Assembly (NCBI RefSeq): GCF_004168585.1
Contig: NZ_PGVH01000056.1
Location: 1 to 64,000, forward strand
Direction of reading: 5' to 3'
DNA from: Shewanella sp. OPT22
Lineage (GTDB): Bacteria > Pseudomonadota > Gammaproteobacteria > Enterobacterales > Shewanellaceae
DNA length: 64,000 bases
A program made the translations under genes and the position numbers. Shown here piece by piece: positions 26,129 to 35,857 of this stretch (its first letter is position 1; the number at the start of each line of letters is the position of its first letter). The notes beneath the pieces are model-generated. The model worked only from the letters and a program-made list of their open reading frames with translations. It searched no databases and had not been told where the DNA came from.

Positions 26129-28426
26129 ATGCCTTCAACATTCGCAAAATCTGTTTTGGCTAGTGCTGTTTATTTCGCTTTATCACCTCTTGCTTTCGCT
26201 GATGATGCAGCAAAGCAAGATGACGATTCTCAAATTGAAAAAATCACGGTTGCAGGCAAGCGTATTGCTGTAGCAAATAATAACGCAAGCCAAGTGATGA
26301 TTGAACAAAAAGCGCCTATTTCAAGTGTGCTTGATACCATCAACAACTTACCCGGTATCAGCATTAATCAAGGTGACGCTTTTGGCGGAGACGATTGGTC
26401 AACAACAATTACCATGCGTGGTTTTACCATTGACAGTAATCAACAGCAAATTGGTATGACTATCGACGGGTTACCAAATGGTAACTCGAACTACGGTGGT
26501 GGTGCTAAAGCAAACCGTTATATTGGAATTCAGAATTTAGCCACCGTTGATGTAACCCAAGGTACTTCAGATCTTTCTTCAGCGTCGCTGGAAGCTCTGG
26601 GTGGTACGTTCAACTTCATCTCCAAAGATCCATCAATGGAGCGTGAAACGACGATTGAATACACCACTGGTAGCCATGATGCTAAGCAGTACTTTGCCCG
26701 TCATGAGACAGGCGAAATCTTCGAGAACACCTACGCTTACATTAGCTATGCAGATACAGAAACTAAACGTTGGATTGGCAGCGGTTCAAACGGTGGCTTC
26801 AAGAACCAGCATGCTGAGCTTAAGTTTGTATCAGATATTAATGACGACTTTACCTTAACTGGCCGCATATCTTATGACGATGTGCATGAAGATAACTACA
26901 ACAGTGTCAGTGTTGAACAGTTTAATCAAACTCCTGATTGGGATCACCTAACCTGGAATTGGACAGGTGTGCCTCATCTTGATCAAATGTTTGCCGAAGG
27001 TTGGTCAACGCTGCGTGAAAACACTTTTGCTTACTTGAAATTTGATTACCAAGCTACAGACAATTTTTCGATTCAAGTAACACCTTATCATCATAGAAAC
27101 AAAGGCCGCGGCGATTGGATCCCACCTTATCTCGTTAACGCTGTTGACGAAAACGGAATCCAAACTGATCGATATGGCAGCATTGAGTCAACTTATGGCT
27201 TCACCGATGGTTCGGGTAATCCTTTATCGCCTTCTGCGGGTTGCACAGCTAACTATGAGTGGCCTTGGAATTCAGGGCCAGGACTGCACCCAGCATGTTA
27301 TCCAAGAGATGCCGTTCCGGTAATGTCGTTCCGCCACACTCATTACAAGAAAAGTCGTAACGGTTTGACGGCAAGTGCTGAGCTAGAGCTTGATAATCAT
27401 GCACTAAAGGCTGGTATTTGGTATGAAGATAATAAACGTGATGAATCACGTGACTGGCACAAAGTAATTGATGCTCGTGTTTATCACCACTTTGATCAAA
27501 CACCATATTGGACTCAATATTCATTAACCTTTGATACCACAACGTTTAAGTGGTTCTTACAAGATACAATGTCATTTGGCGATTTCACTATCAATTTGGG
27601 TGTTCAGCAATACCTCGTTGACTTAGAAAAGTACGACTATTCAACTCGCCAAACTACAGCAAAAGTAAATAGTGACTCTGACGTTTTATTCAGCGGTGGT
27701 ATTTTGTATCAAGCAACCGATGAAGTTGAATTGTTTGGTAGTTATAGCCAAAACTTTGCAGCTATCAAAGATACGGCATTAGAGAGAGATGCTTCAGCAT
27801 TGACGGATATCGAGCCAGAAACAGCTGATAACATTGAACTCGGTTTACGTTATCGTGCCGACGACTTTAACCTACAAGCAACGCTTTATCATATTGAGTT
27901 CGACAACAGAATCACCTTCTTAGCCCCTAATGCCAACACTGGTGGTATCGATTACACGATTGGTACTAATGGCAGTTACTTAAATGTCGGTGGTATTGAG
28001 TCCAAAGGCCTTGAAGTAAGTGCTAATTGGGATGCGACTGAGGATTTGAGTTTTTACGCTTCATATACAAACAATGACTCGGAATATGTTGGCAATGCAC
28101 CTGGTTTTACTGAAGGTGAGCGAGTCATCGATTCAATAGAAGAAATGTGGGTTGTAACAGGTACATATCACATGGATAACTTGACCATTTCATCGTCCAC
28201 GAAATACACAGGTGACAAAGGCGCAGCAGATAATTATACATTGTCTGACTTACGCATTGCTTATGCGATGGAGTTCTCAGGTAACGCTATTGATGCCGTA
28301 AACCTTTCATTTGTTGTAAACAACTTATTTGACGAGCAATACCTAGCGGCTGGTACAGGTAGTGGCGAAACATTCTTTATCGGTGCAGGTAAAACGGCTG
28401 CATTGACTCTGGATGTTAAATTCTAG
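26129..28426 (+). CDS. TonB-dependent outer membrane receptor
   Basis: 765 residues from the ATG at 26129, preceded by a strong GGGGAG site; the frame is open 14 codons further upstream. The signal peptide ends near A-F-A. The TonB-box-like I-E-K-I-T-V-A-G precedes the plug (about 42-170) and a long barrel ends with a terminal strand in Phe (TLDVKF). It resembles large receptors of marine bacteria for carbohydrates or phosphorylated compounds rather than siderophores. It is followed by two secreted phosphatase-type enzymes and preceded by a nuclease, so uptake of an organic phosphorus compound is a reasonable guess. Confidence 0.85.
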   Translation: MPSTFAKSVLASAVYFALSPLAFADDAAKQDDDSQIEKITVAGKRIAVANNNASQVMIEQKAPISSVLDTINNLPGISINQGDAFGGDDWSTTITMRGFTIDSNQQQIGMTIDGLPNGNSNYGGGAKANRYIGIQNLATVDVTQGTSDLSSASLEALGGTFNFISKDPSMERETTIEYTTGSHDAKQYFARHETGEIFENTYAYISYADTETKRWIGSGSNGGFKNQHAELKFVSDINDDFTLTGRISYDDVHEDNYNSVSVEQFNQTPDWDHLTWNWTGVPHLDQMFAEGWSTLRENTFAYLKFDYQATDNFSIQVTPYHHRNKGRGDWIPPYLVNAVDENGIQTDRYGSIESTYGFTDGSGNPLSPSAGCTANYEWPWNSGPGLHPACYPRDAVPVMSFRHTHYKKSRNGLTASAELELDNHALKAGIWYEDNKRDESRDWHKVIDARVYHHFDQTPYWTQYSLTFDTTTFKWFLQDTMSFGDFTINLGVQQYLVDLEKYDYSTRQTTAKVNSDSDVLFSGGILYQATDEVELFGSYSQNFAAIKDTALERDASALTDIEPETADNIELGLRYRADDFNLQATLYHIEFDNRITFLAPNANTGGIDYTIGTNGSYLNVGGIESKGLEVSANWDATEDLSFYASYTNNDSEYVGNAPGFTEGERVIDSIEEMWVVTGTYHMDNLTISSSTKYTGDKGAADNYTLSDLRIAYAMEFSGNAIDAVNLSFVVNNLFDEQYLAAGTGSGETFFIGAGKTAALTLDVKF

Positions 28427-28476
28427 CCCTTATGTTCCTGCGCCATAAAAGCGCAATACTTTTTCCCTAGACTTTG

Positions 28477-28505
28477 GGGCAAGGATGTTTTCTTGCCCTT
28501 TTTTT
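28477..28505 (+). terminator. Terminator after the TonB receptor
   Basis: The stem GGGCAAGGA / TTCTTGCCC, with one G-T type mismatch, is followed by at least seven T, about 50 bases after the receptor stop. The phosphatase genes downstream may still be partly read through. Confidence 0.75.
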
Positions 28506-28537
28506 ATTGTTCAAAATCAAAATAAAGGAATGTAGAG

Positions 28538-29656
28538 ATGAAACGCTATCTTAGCTTAATTTTGTGTTTAATAAGCTTCCACTCGATTGCGCAAAACAAT
28601 TTGATATTGGTCACCATTGATGGCTTGCGATGGCAGGAGGTATTCAGAGGCCCACAAGTAGAAATCGCCAACGATAAAGACGCCACAAAACACCAAACCA
28701 AGTTGATGAAACAACTGCTCACTCAACCTCCCCAAAAAGCACGTGAAACCTTGATGCCTTTTTTGTGGACTCATTTGGCAACACAAGGCGTAATCATTGG
28801 CAATCGAGATAGCAACTCTCGTATGTCCGTCGCAAATCAATGGAATTTTTCTTACCCTGGCTACAGTGAAATATTCACTGGTGTCACTAACTCTAAGCTG
28901 AATTCAAATAAAAAAGTGAATAACCCTGAGTTCAGCTTTTTAGAATGGTTACAGAATAAAAGAAACTACAAACATGTAGCCGTATTTGGCAGCTGGGACG
29001 TATTTCCATACATTTTGAATACTGAGCGCAGCAAACTTCATGTCAATTCAGGCTTTGCCAGTGCAACAGGTTATGATTTAAGTGATAAAGCTGCATTTCT
29101 TAATGAGATTCAAGCCCAAACACCAAGCCCATGGGCTACGGTTCGTCTCGATACTTTCACTCATAATTTTGCCGTAGAGTATTTAAAAAAGCACAAGCCT
29201 AGAGTAATGGCGATATCTTATGGTGAGACAGATGATTTTGCTCACGATGGACGCTACGACCATTATATTGAAGCTACTCGACGCACCGATAGATTCATCA
29301 GCGATTTGTGGCAACAACTGCAATCTATGCCTGAATATAAAAACAAGACCAACCTATTGATTGTGACCGATCACGGCCGTGGTTCTAACTTAAATGATTG
29401 GCAACATCATGCTTCTAAAAAATCACTCTCTGGCTATATGAAGGCCCTGCAACAGGAGTTTCCTGAGGGCATTATTGGGTCTGAACATATCTGGATGGCG
29501 GCGATTGGACCAGACATCAAGCAACTTGGACAGATGAAAACGTCTAGAGAACTGAAACAATCACAAATCGCTGCAACAGCGTTGACACTACTTGGCGAAA
29601 AACCAATGAAATTTAATCCAAAAGCCGCAAAAGCCATTGTCGAAATAATAAAATAG
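28538..29656 (+). CDS. Secreted alkaline-phosphatase-superfamily hydrolase
   Basis: 372 residues with an 18-residue signal peptide (ending S-I-A). Metal ligands typical of the alkaline phosphatase / phosphodiesterase fold are visible: L-V-T-I-D-G-L-R near 24-30, the nucleophile candidate Ser in Y-P-G-Y-S-E (about 108), E-T-D-D-F-A-H-D (about 230), V-T-D-H-G-R-G (about 279-285) and D-W-Q-H-H-A. It should hydrolyse a phosphomonoester or diester in the periplasm. It lies 110 bases after the TonB receptor and 70 bases before the PhoD-like gene. Confidence 0.8.
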   Translation: MKRYLSLILCLISFHSIAQNNLILVTIDGLRWQEVFRGPQVEIANDKDATKHQTKLMKQLLTQPPQKARETLMPFLWTHLATQGVIIGNRDSNSRMSVANQWNFSYPGYSEIFTGVTNSKLNSNKKVNNPEFSFLEWLQNKRNYKHVAVFGSWDVFPYILNTERSKLHVNSGFASATGYDLSDKAAFLNEIQAQTPSPWATVRLDTFTHNFAVEYLKKHKPRVMAISYGETDDFAHDGRYDHYIEATRRTDRFISDLWQQLQSMPEYKNKTNLLIVTDHGRGSNLNDWQHHASKKSLSGYMKALQQEFPEGIIGSEHIWMAAIGPDIKQLGQMKTSRELKQSQIAATALTLLGEKPMKFNPKAAKAIVEIIK

Positions 29657-29659
29657 TTA

Positions 29660-29719
29660 CTGTAATAAAACGGTTATAGTCACGGATTAAGCTGTCGCTA
29701 ATTTCTTGTGACTATAACC
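29660..29719 (+). promoter_or_regulatory. Inverted repeat and Pho-box-like site before phoD-like gene
   Basis: GGTTATAGTCAC at 29672-29683 is repeated as its exact reverse complement at 29708-29719, with 24 bases between. The second arm ends 6 bases before the ATG at 29726, covering the ribosome binding region. Overlapping the first arm, 29660-29677 reads CTGTAAT-AAAA-CGGTTAT, three mismatches from the two-repeat PhoB consensus. The site may be a PhoB promoter, a dimer operator, or a translation-blocking leader hairpin. Confidence 0.5.
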
Positions 29720-29725
29720 AGAATA

Positions 29726-30793
29726 ATGAAATTCAGTAATCTCATTTATACCGTCTTGGTATTCAGTTTTATTTCTTTGCCTGTACATTCGAAGACTCAA
29801 AAAATTTACTTCGGTTCCTGTGCGAAGCAATACAAACCTATGCCCATCTTTGAGGCCATTAATCGTGATAAACCCGATGTCTTCATCATGCTTGGAGATA
29901 ACGTTTATGGTGATACTGAGGATATGAAAGAGCTAAAAGCTAAGTACGCCATGCTCGGGGAAAATCAAGGTTTTAAGACATTAAAACAACAGTCTAAAGT
30001 GGTCGCCATCTGGGATGATCATGACTTCGGCGAAAACGATGCGGGCAAAGAGTACCCTCAAAAAGAAACCTCTCGTAAAATCATGCTCGATTTTTTTAAT
30101 GAACCAAAAACATCTGCTAGATATTCTAGAACGGACGGTATTTATACATCTTATGTCTATGGTGACAATGACAAAAAGGTACAGGTGATCTTGCCCGATT
30201 TACGTTGGAATAGAGATGAGCTACATTCCGTTAGCAAATTTGATTATGCAACAAAGCGCATTCCAAACAATATGGGGCCCTATACCGCCTCTCTTGATTC
30301 TTCTGCAAGTATGCTTGGAGAAACACAATGGCAATGGCTTGAAAAAGAGTTACTCAAACCTGCAAAACTGAAGATTATCGGTTCAAGCCTGCAGTTACTT
30401 CCAGAATTTACAGGCTGGGAGTCTTGGGCTAATTTCCCTAATGATAGAAATCGCCTAATTTCATTTATCCAAAAACACAAAATTAATGGTGTTCTAATAA
30501 TAAGTGGAGATACTCATTGGGGAGAAGTGTCTAGAATTAACACAGCCAATAGCTACCCTCTATGGGAAGTAACAAGTTCAGGTTTAAGTGAAAAATGGAA
30601 AGACGTCAGCCCAAACAAACACCGTGTCGGTAAGTTTACGAATAACGTCAATTATGGATTCATTGAAATTGACTGGGACAAAGTAGACCCAGTCATCGAG
30701 TTCGGATTAAAGAATCAGCAAGGTGATCAGCTAAATAAGCATCGCACCACCTTGTCTGAGCTCAGTTTTAACTCATATCGCGATAAAGATTAA
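29726..30793 (+). CDS. PhoD-like alkaline phosphatase / phosphodiesterase
   Basis: 355 residues from the ATG at 29726, which opens a clean signal peptide; a GTG at 29708 is the alternative. The PhoD metallophosphatase motifs are in order: F-G-S-C, M-L-G-D-N-V-Y-G-D, I-W-D-D-H-D-F-G-x-N-D and S-G-D-T-H-W-G-E. These chelate Fe and Ca in known members. It cleaves phosphodiesters or monoesters outside the inner membrane. Together with the preceding nuclease, receptor and alkaline-phosphatase-fold enzyme it completes a likely phosphorus-scavenging set. It ends overlapping the convergent sterol desaturase gene by 4 bases. Confidence 0.85.
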   Translation: MKFSNLIYTVLVFSFISLPVHSKTQKIYFGSCAKQYKPMPIFEAINRDKPDVFIMLGDNVYGDTEDMKELKAKYAMLGENQGFKTLKQQSKVVAIWDDHDFGENDAGKEYPQKETSRKIMLDFFNEPKTSARYSRTDGIYTSYVYGDNDKKVQVILPDLRWNRDELHSVSKFDYATKRIPNNMGPYTASLDSSASMLGETQWQWLEKELLKPAKLKIIGSSLQLLPEFTGWESWANFPNDRNRLISFIQKHKINGVLIISGDTHWGEVSRINTANSYPLWEVTSSGLSEKWKDVSPNKHRVGKFTNNVNYGFIEIDWDKVDPVIEFGLKNQQGDQLNKHRTTLSELSFNSYRDKD

Positions 30794-31653
30794 CTCCGGT
30801 CCCTTTGATTGGCTGGCGGTGCAAATAAGGCCTTAAACCTTTGCTTCCAGCCAATCCCCCTACTTGAAGCATCAACTATCATGTCTCGCCACTCTACAAA
30901 GCTTACTGTTATTGGATTAAAACTATTTACCGGCTTAGTAATGCCGTAACGTACCGTTTCTTGCTCTGGCTCAAAAGTGCCAAACATTTTGTCCCAGATA
31001 ATAAACACGCCAGCATAATTTTTATCAATGTATTGTGGGTTCACGCCGTGATGAACTCGATGATGAGAAGGCGTATTCATGAACCGCTCTAACCAGCCTA
31101 GTTTCCCGACAATTTGAGTGTGAACAAAAAATTGATACCCGAGACTTAACAGTACGGTAAATACCACCCACTTTGGATCAAAGCCTAAAATAATCAGCGG
31201 CAACCAAAACACCCACATACCAGCTAATGGGTACATTAAACTTTGACGAAACGCCGTGGTGAAGTTCATGTTTTCAGAGCTATGATGCACGACATGTGCA
31301 GCCCACATCCAACGAATTCGATGACTTGCTCTATGGAACCAGTAGTAGCAAAAATCCTGGGCCACCAGCAATAATATGAAAGTCCAGACTGTCATCTCGA
31401 TATCAAAGAGTCGAAAACCAAAAACACTCAAGTACAATTGCGCAATAAACAAGCCAGCGAGCAAATCAGTAACTTGATGTAATCCAGCCAAACTGAAGTT
31501 ACACAGCACTTCTGGTAATTTATATTGTGCATTTTCTGGTAATTTATTTTTTCGAATGCCTAAAAAGTATTCCAACAAAATACATAAGAAGAAAATGGGC
31601 GCTAATACCACTAACAGCCACTCTGGATGGTTAATCAAATTTTCAACACTCAT
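30790..31653 (-). CDS. Sterol desaturase / fatty acid hydroxylase family membrane enzyme
   Basis: 287 residues with about five membrane segments. It carries the diiron histidine boxes of the fatty acid hydroxylase superfamily: H-R-A-S-H (about 107-111), H-V-V-H-H (about 120-124) and H-H-R-V-H-H-G (about 198-204). It probably hydroxylates or desaturates a lipid; the substrate cannot be told. It lies 38 bases after the DUF2804 gene on the same strand, so the two probably form an operon. Convergent, with a 4-base overlap, with the phoD-like gene. Confidence 0.85.
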   Translation of the reverse strand: MSVENLINHPEWLLVVLAPIFFLCILLEYFLGIRKNKLPENAQYKLPEVLCNFSLAGLHQVTDLLAGLFIAQLYLSVFGFRLFDIEMTVWTFILLLVAQDFCYYWFHRASHRIRWMWAAHVVHHSSENMNFTTAFRQSLMYPLAGMWVFWLPLIILGFDPKWVVFTVLLSLGYQFFVHTQIVGKLGWLERFMNTPSHHRVHHGVNPQYIDKNYAGVFIIWDKMFGTFEPEQETVRYGITKPVNSFNPITVSFVEWRDMIVDASSRGIGWKQRFKALFAPPANQRDRS

Positions 31654-31691
31654 TACAACAACCCTTTATTATTCTTATTGTTAAAACCCAG

Positions 31692-32726
31692 CTACCACTT
31701 CGCATAGTGATCTTCGGTGAGCCCCAGCACGTTCGATAATCGATAAGTTTTACCCGAATTATCGTGAATCTCGCCGTTAAAATCACCAATAAATTGTCTA
31801 AAATTACTTTTCAAAAACATGAGATTTAGTTTCTCACTACGTACATTTCGAGGCGTAAAGTGAAGATCAACTTGTCCGTTTTCTGACAAGATACGCCATC
31901 CATCTTTAGCGCCATTATGGCGACTAAAGGTAAACTGTGTTGCGCCAAGTAAATGCCGCTCACCGTTTATCCAGAACACATTTTCAGAGTTACCGGTCTC
32001 GTTGACACCCGCTGCTAAATTTAGCCCAATGACTCCTTGTTCAATTTCGGCGTTCAACGAAGCCCAACGCCAACTCGTTTCACGACGCATAAAACCGGCA
32101 GAAAAATCATAACTCGCTAAAGCATGATTGAGTGGCTGTTGTTCTTCATTAATCGTTAACTGACCGACTGGTTTTATTCCATTATGCTTCTGAGTATAAG
32201 TCCAGCCACTGTATGATGTTGGGCTACACATAGACATCGGTAAACTGAGCGCAAGAGGCTCCAGCCGTAAATTCGCACTCAGCTTTTTAGAATGAATTTT
32301 TAAATGCCACTGACCTTCAATGATCTCGAAACAAATGCCATTTGACTTGCTACCGATCTCAGTAACACCATTCATAGGAGAACCGCCTACCGAATAACTT
32401 AACCCTAATGGACGTAGCCAGGTCGTTTCGAGCAGCTTATTTTTGTGGATATCATAAACATAACAAAAGCTACTTCCGACGTAACGAATGTCCGCAATAG
32501 CCACGCCAATAACATAATGAGGCGTTATGATTGAAACAAACTGAAACTGCTTATAATGAAAATACGTCTTCAAAGCGCTCATGGGCTTATCCATCACATT
32601 AAAATAATTAAAGTCACGGATATTTAAATCTGAAACAATGCCATCAAACTGACCAAATACTGGTTCACCGTGGCAATCAATCAATTTTTCTGGTGCAATT
32701 TGGGTGTGCTTTTTAAAATCAAACAT
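31692..32726 (-). CDS. DUF2804 family protein
   Basis: 344 residues, soluble, beta-rich, resembling the DUF2804 family of lipocalin-like hydroxylase relatives. Recognisable features are the short N-terminal N-Y-F-x-V-M-D and W-R-W-A-S-L segments, the latter typical of this family. I start at ATG 32726; a GTG codon lies immediately upstream. Function unknown. Pairing with a fatty acid hydroxylase-type enzyme suggests lipid metabolism. Confidence 0.65.
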   Translation of the reverse strand: MFDFKKHTQIAPEKLIDCHGEPVFGQFDGIVSDLNIRDFNYFNVMDKPMSALKTYFHYKQFQFVSIITPHYVIGVAIADIRYVGSSFCYVYDIHKNKLLETTWLRPLGLSYSVGGSPMNGVTEIGSKSNGICFEIIEGQWHLKIHSKKLSANLRLEPLALSLPMSMCSPTSYSGWTYTQKHNGIKPVGQLTINEEQQPLNHALASYDFSAGFMRRETSWRWASLNAEIEQGVIGLNLAAGVNETGNSENVFWINGERHLLGATQFTFSRHNGAKDGWRILSENGQVDLHFTPRNVRSEKLNLMFLKSNFRQFIGDFNGEIHDNSGKTYRLSNVLGLTEDHYAKW

Positions 32727-32857
32727 CACATTCTTCTCTGGTACGACCTCACATTTACTGTAACGGTAACGAGAGGTAAGTTAAAGAGAAACTTTACAAT
32801 TAGTTAACAAGGTATTCTGATATACTCATTCACATAAATTACTTGCAAGATTTACTC

Positions 32858-33205
32858 ATGGAAAAAAACGCTTATCTCGATGCAATGGAGATCTCTAGAT
32901 GGCAATTGGCTACATCAGCAAGCCAACAACCTGAATTTTTGATCTTGCATGATGATGACGATACACCTCCTTCTGCAGAGTTTATAGAGCAAATATTATC
33001 TTTAATGGAGCTTTCTGATATTGAGTACCATTTAACAGAGAAGCCACTTAAAGGAGCCAAAGTTGTTTGGGATATGAGAAGCCGTAAAACTCGTCCACAC
33101 ATTGCTTGGATTGAATCACAACCAATGAAGCAGCTGCTCAATGGTAGCAGCGGTAAAAGACAATTATGGCAGCAAATTTGTGATCATTTGAAAGACAAAA
33201 AATAA
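32858..33205 (+). CDS. holD: DNA polymerase III psi subunit
   Basis: 115 residues from the ATG at 32858. Sequence identity to other psi subunits is always low, but it has the N-terminal I-S-R-W-Q-L segment (the chi-binding region) and the C-terminal L-W-Q-Q-I-C found in E. coli HolD. It sits 6 bases before rimI, the classic holD-rimI pair. It joins chi to the clamp loader. A TTG start 15 bases upstream is possible. Confidence 0.82.
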   Translation: MEKNAYLDAMEISRWQLATSASQQPEFLILHDDDDTPPSAEFIEQILSLMELSDIEYHLTEKPLKGAKVVWDMRSRKTRPHIAWIESQPMKQLLNGSSGKRQLWQQICDHLKDKK

Positions 33206-33211
33206 CACCTC

Positions 33212-33670
33212 ATGAAGACAGAACAGAATGCGCTTCGCTTTGTTGAACTTAGCAAAGATGACAGCCAACATATTTCAGCCATTGAAAATTTAGCCCACTC
33301 TCACCCTATGTCACTCAAGAACATCCAAAGCTGCTTTGGACCTTTGTATCACAACATTGGAATCCTAGTTGAACAGCAGCTCGTAGCTTTTGCCATCATT
33401 CACCAAGTTGTTGATGAAGCTACGTTGATGGATATTTGTGTTTCCCCAAATGTTCAAGGGCAAGGCCTCGGAAAAGTTCTAATGGCTGAGCTCATTCAAG
33501 CGGCAAAAAAAAGACAGGCCGCTTTTTTACAATTAGAGGTTAGAGCTTCCAATCAAAGTGCGATTCAGCTGTACATAAAGTCAGGGTTTGCAGAGACGGG
33601 AAAGAGAAAAGAATATTATCCTTCAGCGAAAGGCCGTGAAGATGCCATTTTGATGGAACTGCAGTTATAA
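33212..33670 (+). CDS. rimI: Ribosomal protein bS18 N-acetyltransferase RimI
   Basis: 152 residues of the GNAT fold with the acetyl-CoA loop Q-G-Q-G-L-G-K near 87-93 and the usual L-E-V-R-A-S-N-Q-S-A-I-x-L-Y-x-x-x-G-F motif. It acetylates the N-terminal Ala of ribosomal protein S18. Co-transcribed with holD; a terminator shared with convergent lipA follows. Confidence 0.93.
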   Translation: MKTEQNALRFVELSKDDSQHISAIENLAHSHPMSLKNIQSCFGPLYHNIGILVEQQLVAFAIIHQVVDEATLMDICVSPNVQGQGLGKVLMAELIQAAKKRQAAFLQLEVRASNQSAIQLYIKSGFAETGKRKEYYPSAKGREDAILMELQL

Positions 33671-33698
33671 ACAACTCAAAGTACGTTTCTTCAATTAT

Positions 33699-33729
33699 TA
33701 AAAAAGCCGCAGTTGCGGCTTTTTTAATA
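33699..33729. terminator. Bidirectional terminator between rimI and lipA
   Basis: A stem AAAAAGCCGC / GCGGCTTTTT around a short loop has A and T runs on both sides, serving the convergent rimI (plus) and lipA (minus) units. Confidence 0.85.
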
Positions 33730-33748
33730 AAATAAAGAGACTAAGTGC

Positions 33749-34714
33749 TTACTTAACTTCTTTACCCATCGCTTGTAAGTCTGCATGGTAGCTCGAGCGA
33801 ACCATTGGACCACACGCAGCGTGAGTAAAACCAATGTCATCAGCAAACTCTTTAAGCTCATCAAATTCAACTGGCGGTACGTAGCGCACGACTGGTAAAT
33901 GGAACTTAGATGGCTGTAAATACTGCCCTAATGTCAGCATTTCAACATTGTGCTCACGAAGGTCACGCAACACTTGCATGATTTCTTCATTGCTTTCACC
34001 TAGACCCATCATCAAACCAGACTTAGTTGGTACATCAGGGTGGCGCTCTTTAAACTGCTTAAGTAAGTTTAATGACCATTGATAGTTCGCACCAGGACGC
34101 GCTTTACGGTAATGCGCAGGCGCTGTTTCCAAGTTGTGGTTAAACACATCTGGTGGATTCTGAGAAATAATGTCTAATGCAGTATCAATCCGTCCACGGA
34201 AATCAGGCACTAAGATTTCAATCTTAATATCCGGGTTAAGAATACGAATTTCACGAATACAGTCAGCAAAATGTTGTGCACCACCATCACGTAAATCATC
34301 ACGGTCAACAGATGTGATCACGACGTATTTAAGCTTCATGTCTTTAATCGTTTTAGCAAGCTTGACTGGCTCTTCAGCATCAGGCTTTAATGGACGACCA
34401 TGTGCTACATCGCAGAATGGGCAACGACGAGTACAAATGGCACCTAAAATCATAAAGGTTGCTGTACCGTGGTTAAAGCACTCTGATAAATTCGGGCAAG
34501 ATGCTTCTTCACAAACAGAGTGTAAGCCGTTACTACGTAACGCTTGCTTAATTTCAGTAATACGTTGATTCGACGCAGGCAACTTAACACGAAGCCAATC
34601 AGGCTTACGCAACATTGTTTCACGTTCAGAAGGAACGATTTTCACCGGAATACGAGATACTTTGTCAGCATCACGCAACTTCACACCGGGCTGTAGTCTT
34701 TCAGGTCTACTCAT
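33749..34714 (-). CDS. lipA: Lipoyl synthase
   Basis: 321 residues of a radical SAM enzyme that inserts two sulfurs into octanoyl-protein. Both 4Fe-4S clusters are present: C-x4-C-x5-C ([12 protein letters not shown] near 68-79) and the radical [12 protein letters not shown] near 94-102. The C-terminal R-S-S-Y-H-A motif supplies the final Ser ligand. It overlaps lipB by 8 bases. It is the downstream half of the lipoate operon ybeD-lipB-lipA. Confidence 0.97.
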   Translation of the reverse strand: MSRPERLQPGVKLRDADKVSRIPVKIVPSERETMLRKPDWLRVKLPASNQRITEIKQALRSNGLHSVCEEASCPNLSECFNHGTATFMILGAICTRRCPFCDVAHGRPLKPDAEEPVKLAKTIKDMKLKYVVITSVDRDDLRDGGAQHFADCIREIRILNPDIKIEILVPDFRGRIDTALDIISQNPPDVFNHNLETAPAHYRKARPGANYQWSLNLLKQFKERHPDVPTKSGLMMGLGESNEEIMQVLRDLREHNVEMLTLGQYLQPSKFHLPVVRYVPPVEFDELKEFADDIGFTHAACGPMVRSSYHADLQAMGKEVK

Positions 34715-35366
34715 TGACTTCTGCTAATCCTTGATGATGAACCAGTTGTTTATAATCTAATAAACGTCCTAAGTTCTGAATAAGTTTATCGCCTGCTTCC
34801 TGCACCGATTGCGGGCCACCAAGATCACAACATTGCACCATTTGTAATCCTGCGTAACCACATGGGTTAATTCTATGAAATGGCTCCATATCCATATTTA
34901 CGTTTAACGCTAAACCATGGAAAGAACAACCTTTTCTAATTCTTAAGCCTAACGAGGCTACTTTTGCTTCATTAACATACACACCAGGTGCATCAGCTTT
35001 AGGGTATGCTTCAACATCATACTCTTTAAGCATATCAACAATACTTTGCTCAATGGTGTTAACGAGCTGACGAACACCTATCTTAAGCCTTTTTATATCA
35101 AGAAGTGGGTAGACCACTAATTGACCTGGACCGTGATACGTCACTTGTCCGCCTCTATCGACTTGAATGACAGGTATATCACCGGGCATTAAAATATGTT
35201 CTGCTTTACCTGCTTGGCCTTGAGTAAACACGGGCGGATGCTCTACAACCCATATTTCGTCAGCACTTTCAGAATCACGGTTATCCGTATATTCCTGCAT
35301 AGCATGCCAAACTGTTTCGTAATTTTGTCGACCGAGTTGCCTAATGTGCAGTTTTCCGTCTTGCAA
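34707..35366 (-). CDS. lipB: Octanoyltransferase LipB
   Basis: 219 residues. It transfers octanoyl groups from acyl carrier protein to lipoyl domains. Visible are the [13 protein letters not shown] motif (about 70-82), the invariant catalytic Lys in A-K-V-A-S-L-G-x-R and the Cys in N-P-C-G-Y-A-G. The start is a TTG codon behind an AGGAGA site; no ATG is suitably placed. Its end overlaps lipA. Confidence 0.95.
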   Translation of the reverse strand: MQDGKLHIRQLGRQNYETVWHAMQEYTDNRDSESADEIWVVEHPPVFTQGQAGKAEHILMPGDIPVIQVDRGGQVTYHGPGQLVVYPLLDIKRLKIGVRQLVNTIEQSIVDMLKEYDVEAYPKADAPGVYVNEAKVASLGLRIRKGCSFHGLALNVNMDMEPFHRINPCGYAGLQMVQCCDLGGPQSVQEAGDKLIQNLGRLLDYKQLVHHQGLAEVNE

Positions 35367-35390
35367 AAGCTTTTCTCCTAAATCACGAGT

Positions 35391-35657
35391 TTAGAGAACT
35401 CGTTTTACACCTTCAATTTTAGCAAGTTCGACATAAAGCGTTTCTACTTGAGCTTTACTTGTTGCTTTAATTCGGATGGTTACAGAATGGTATGTACCTT
35501 TACTTGATGCTTTAGTCGAAGGGGAGTAATCACCAGGAGCATGCTGCTGAACTACAGCAACAACACGATCTTCTAAAGTGTCACTTGCATCCCCAACAAC
35601 TTTAAATGGGAAAGAACAAGGAAACTCCATTAACTCGTCAAACTTTGTATCTAACAT
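35391..35657 (-). CDS. ybeD: DUF493 family protein YbeD
   Basis: 88 residues with a ferredoxin-like (ACT-type) fold and the family's F-P-C-S-F-P-F-K-V-x-G start. It is the conserved first gene of the ybeD-lipB-lipA unit and lies 24 bases before lipB. The role is unknown; a regulatory part in lipoate use has been suggested for the family. The dacA gene that often precedes it is not here. Confidence 0.92.
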   Translation of the reverse strand: MLDTKFDELMEFPCSFPFKVVGDASDTLEDRVVAVVQQHAPGDYSPSTKASSKGTYHSVTIRIKATSKAQVETLYVELAKIEGVKRVL

Positions 35658-35857
35658 CGAATATACCTAAATTAAAATCATAATTGATGCATATATTGTG
35701 ACGATTATACCTAAATCAAGGATAAATTTCTGCTCTTTCACATTAGGAATATTTATCGATTAACCCTTAATAGAGAATTAATGTTCCTTAATAAGCATTC
35801 ACAATCTGAAATTGGTTTCTAAAATGGGTATTACGGCAATCAAATGAGTAAAATAAT

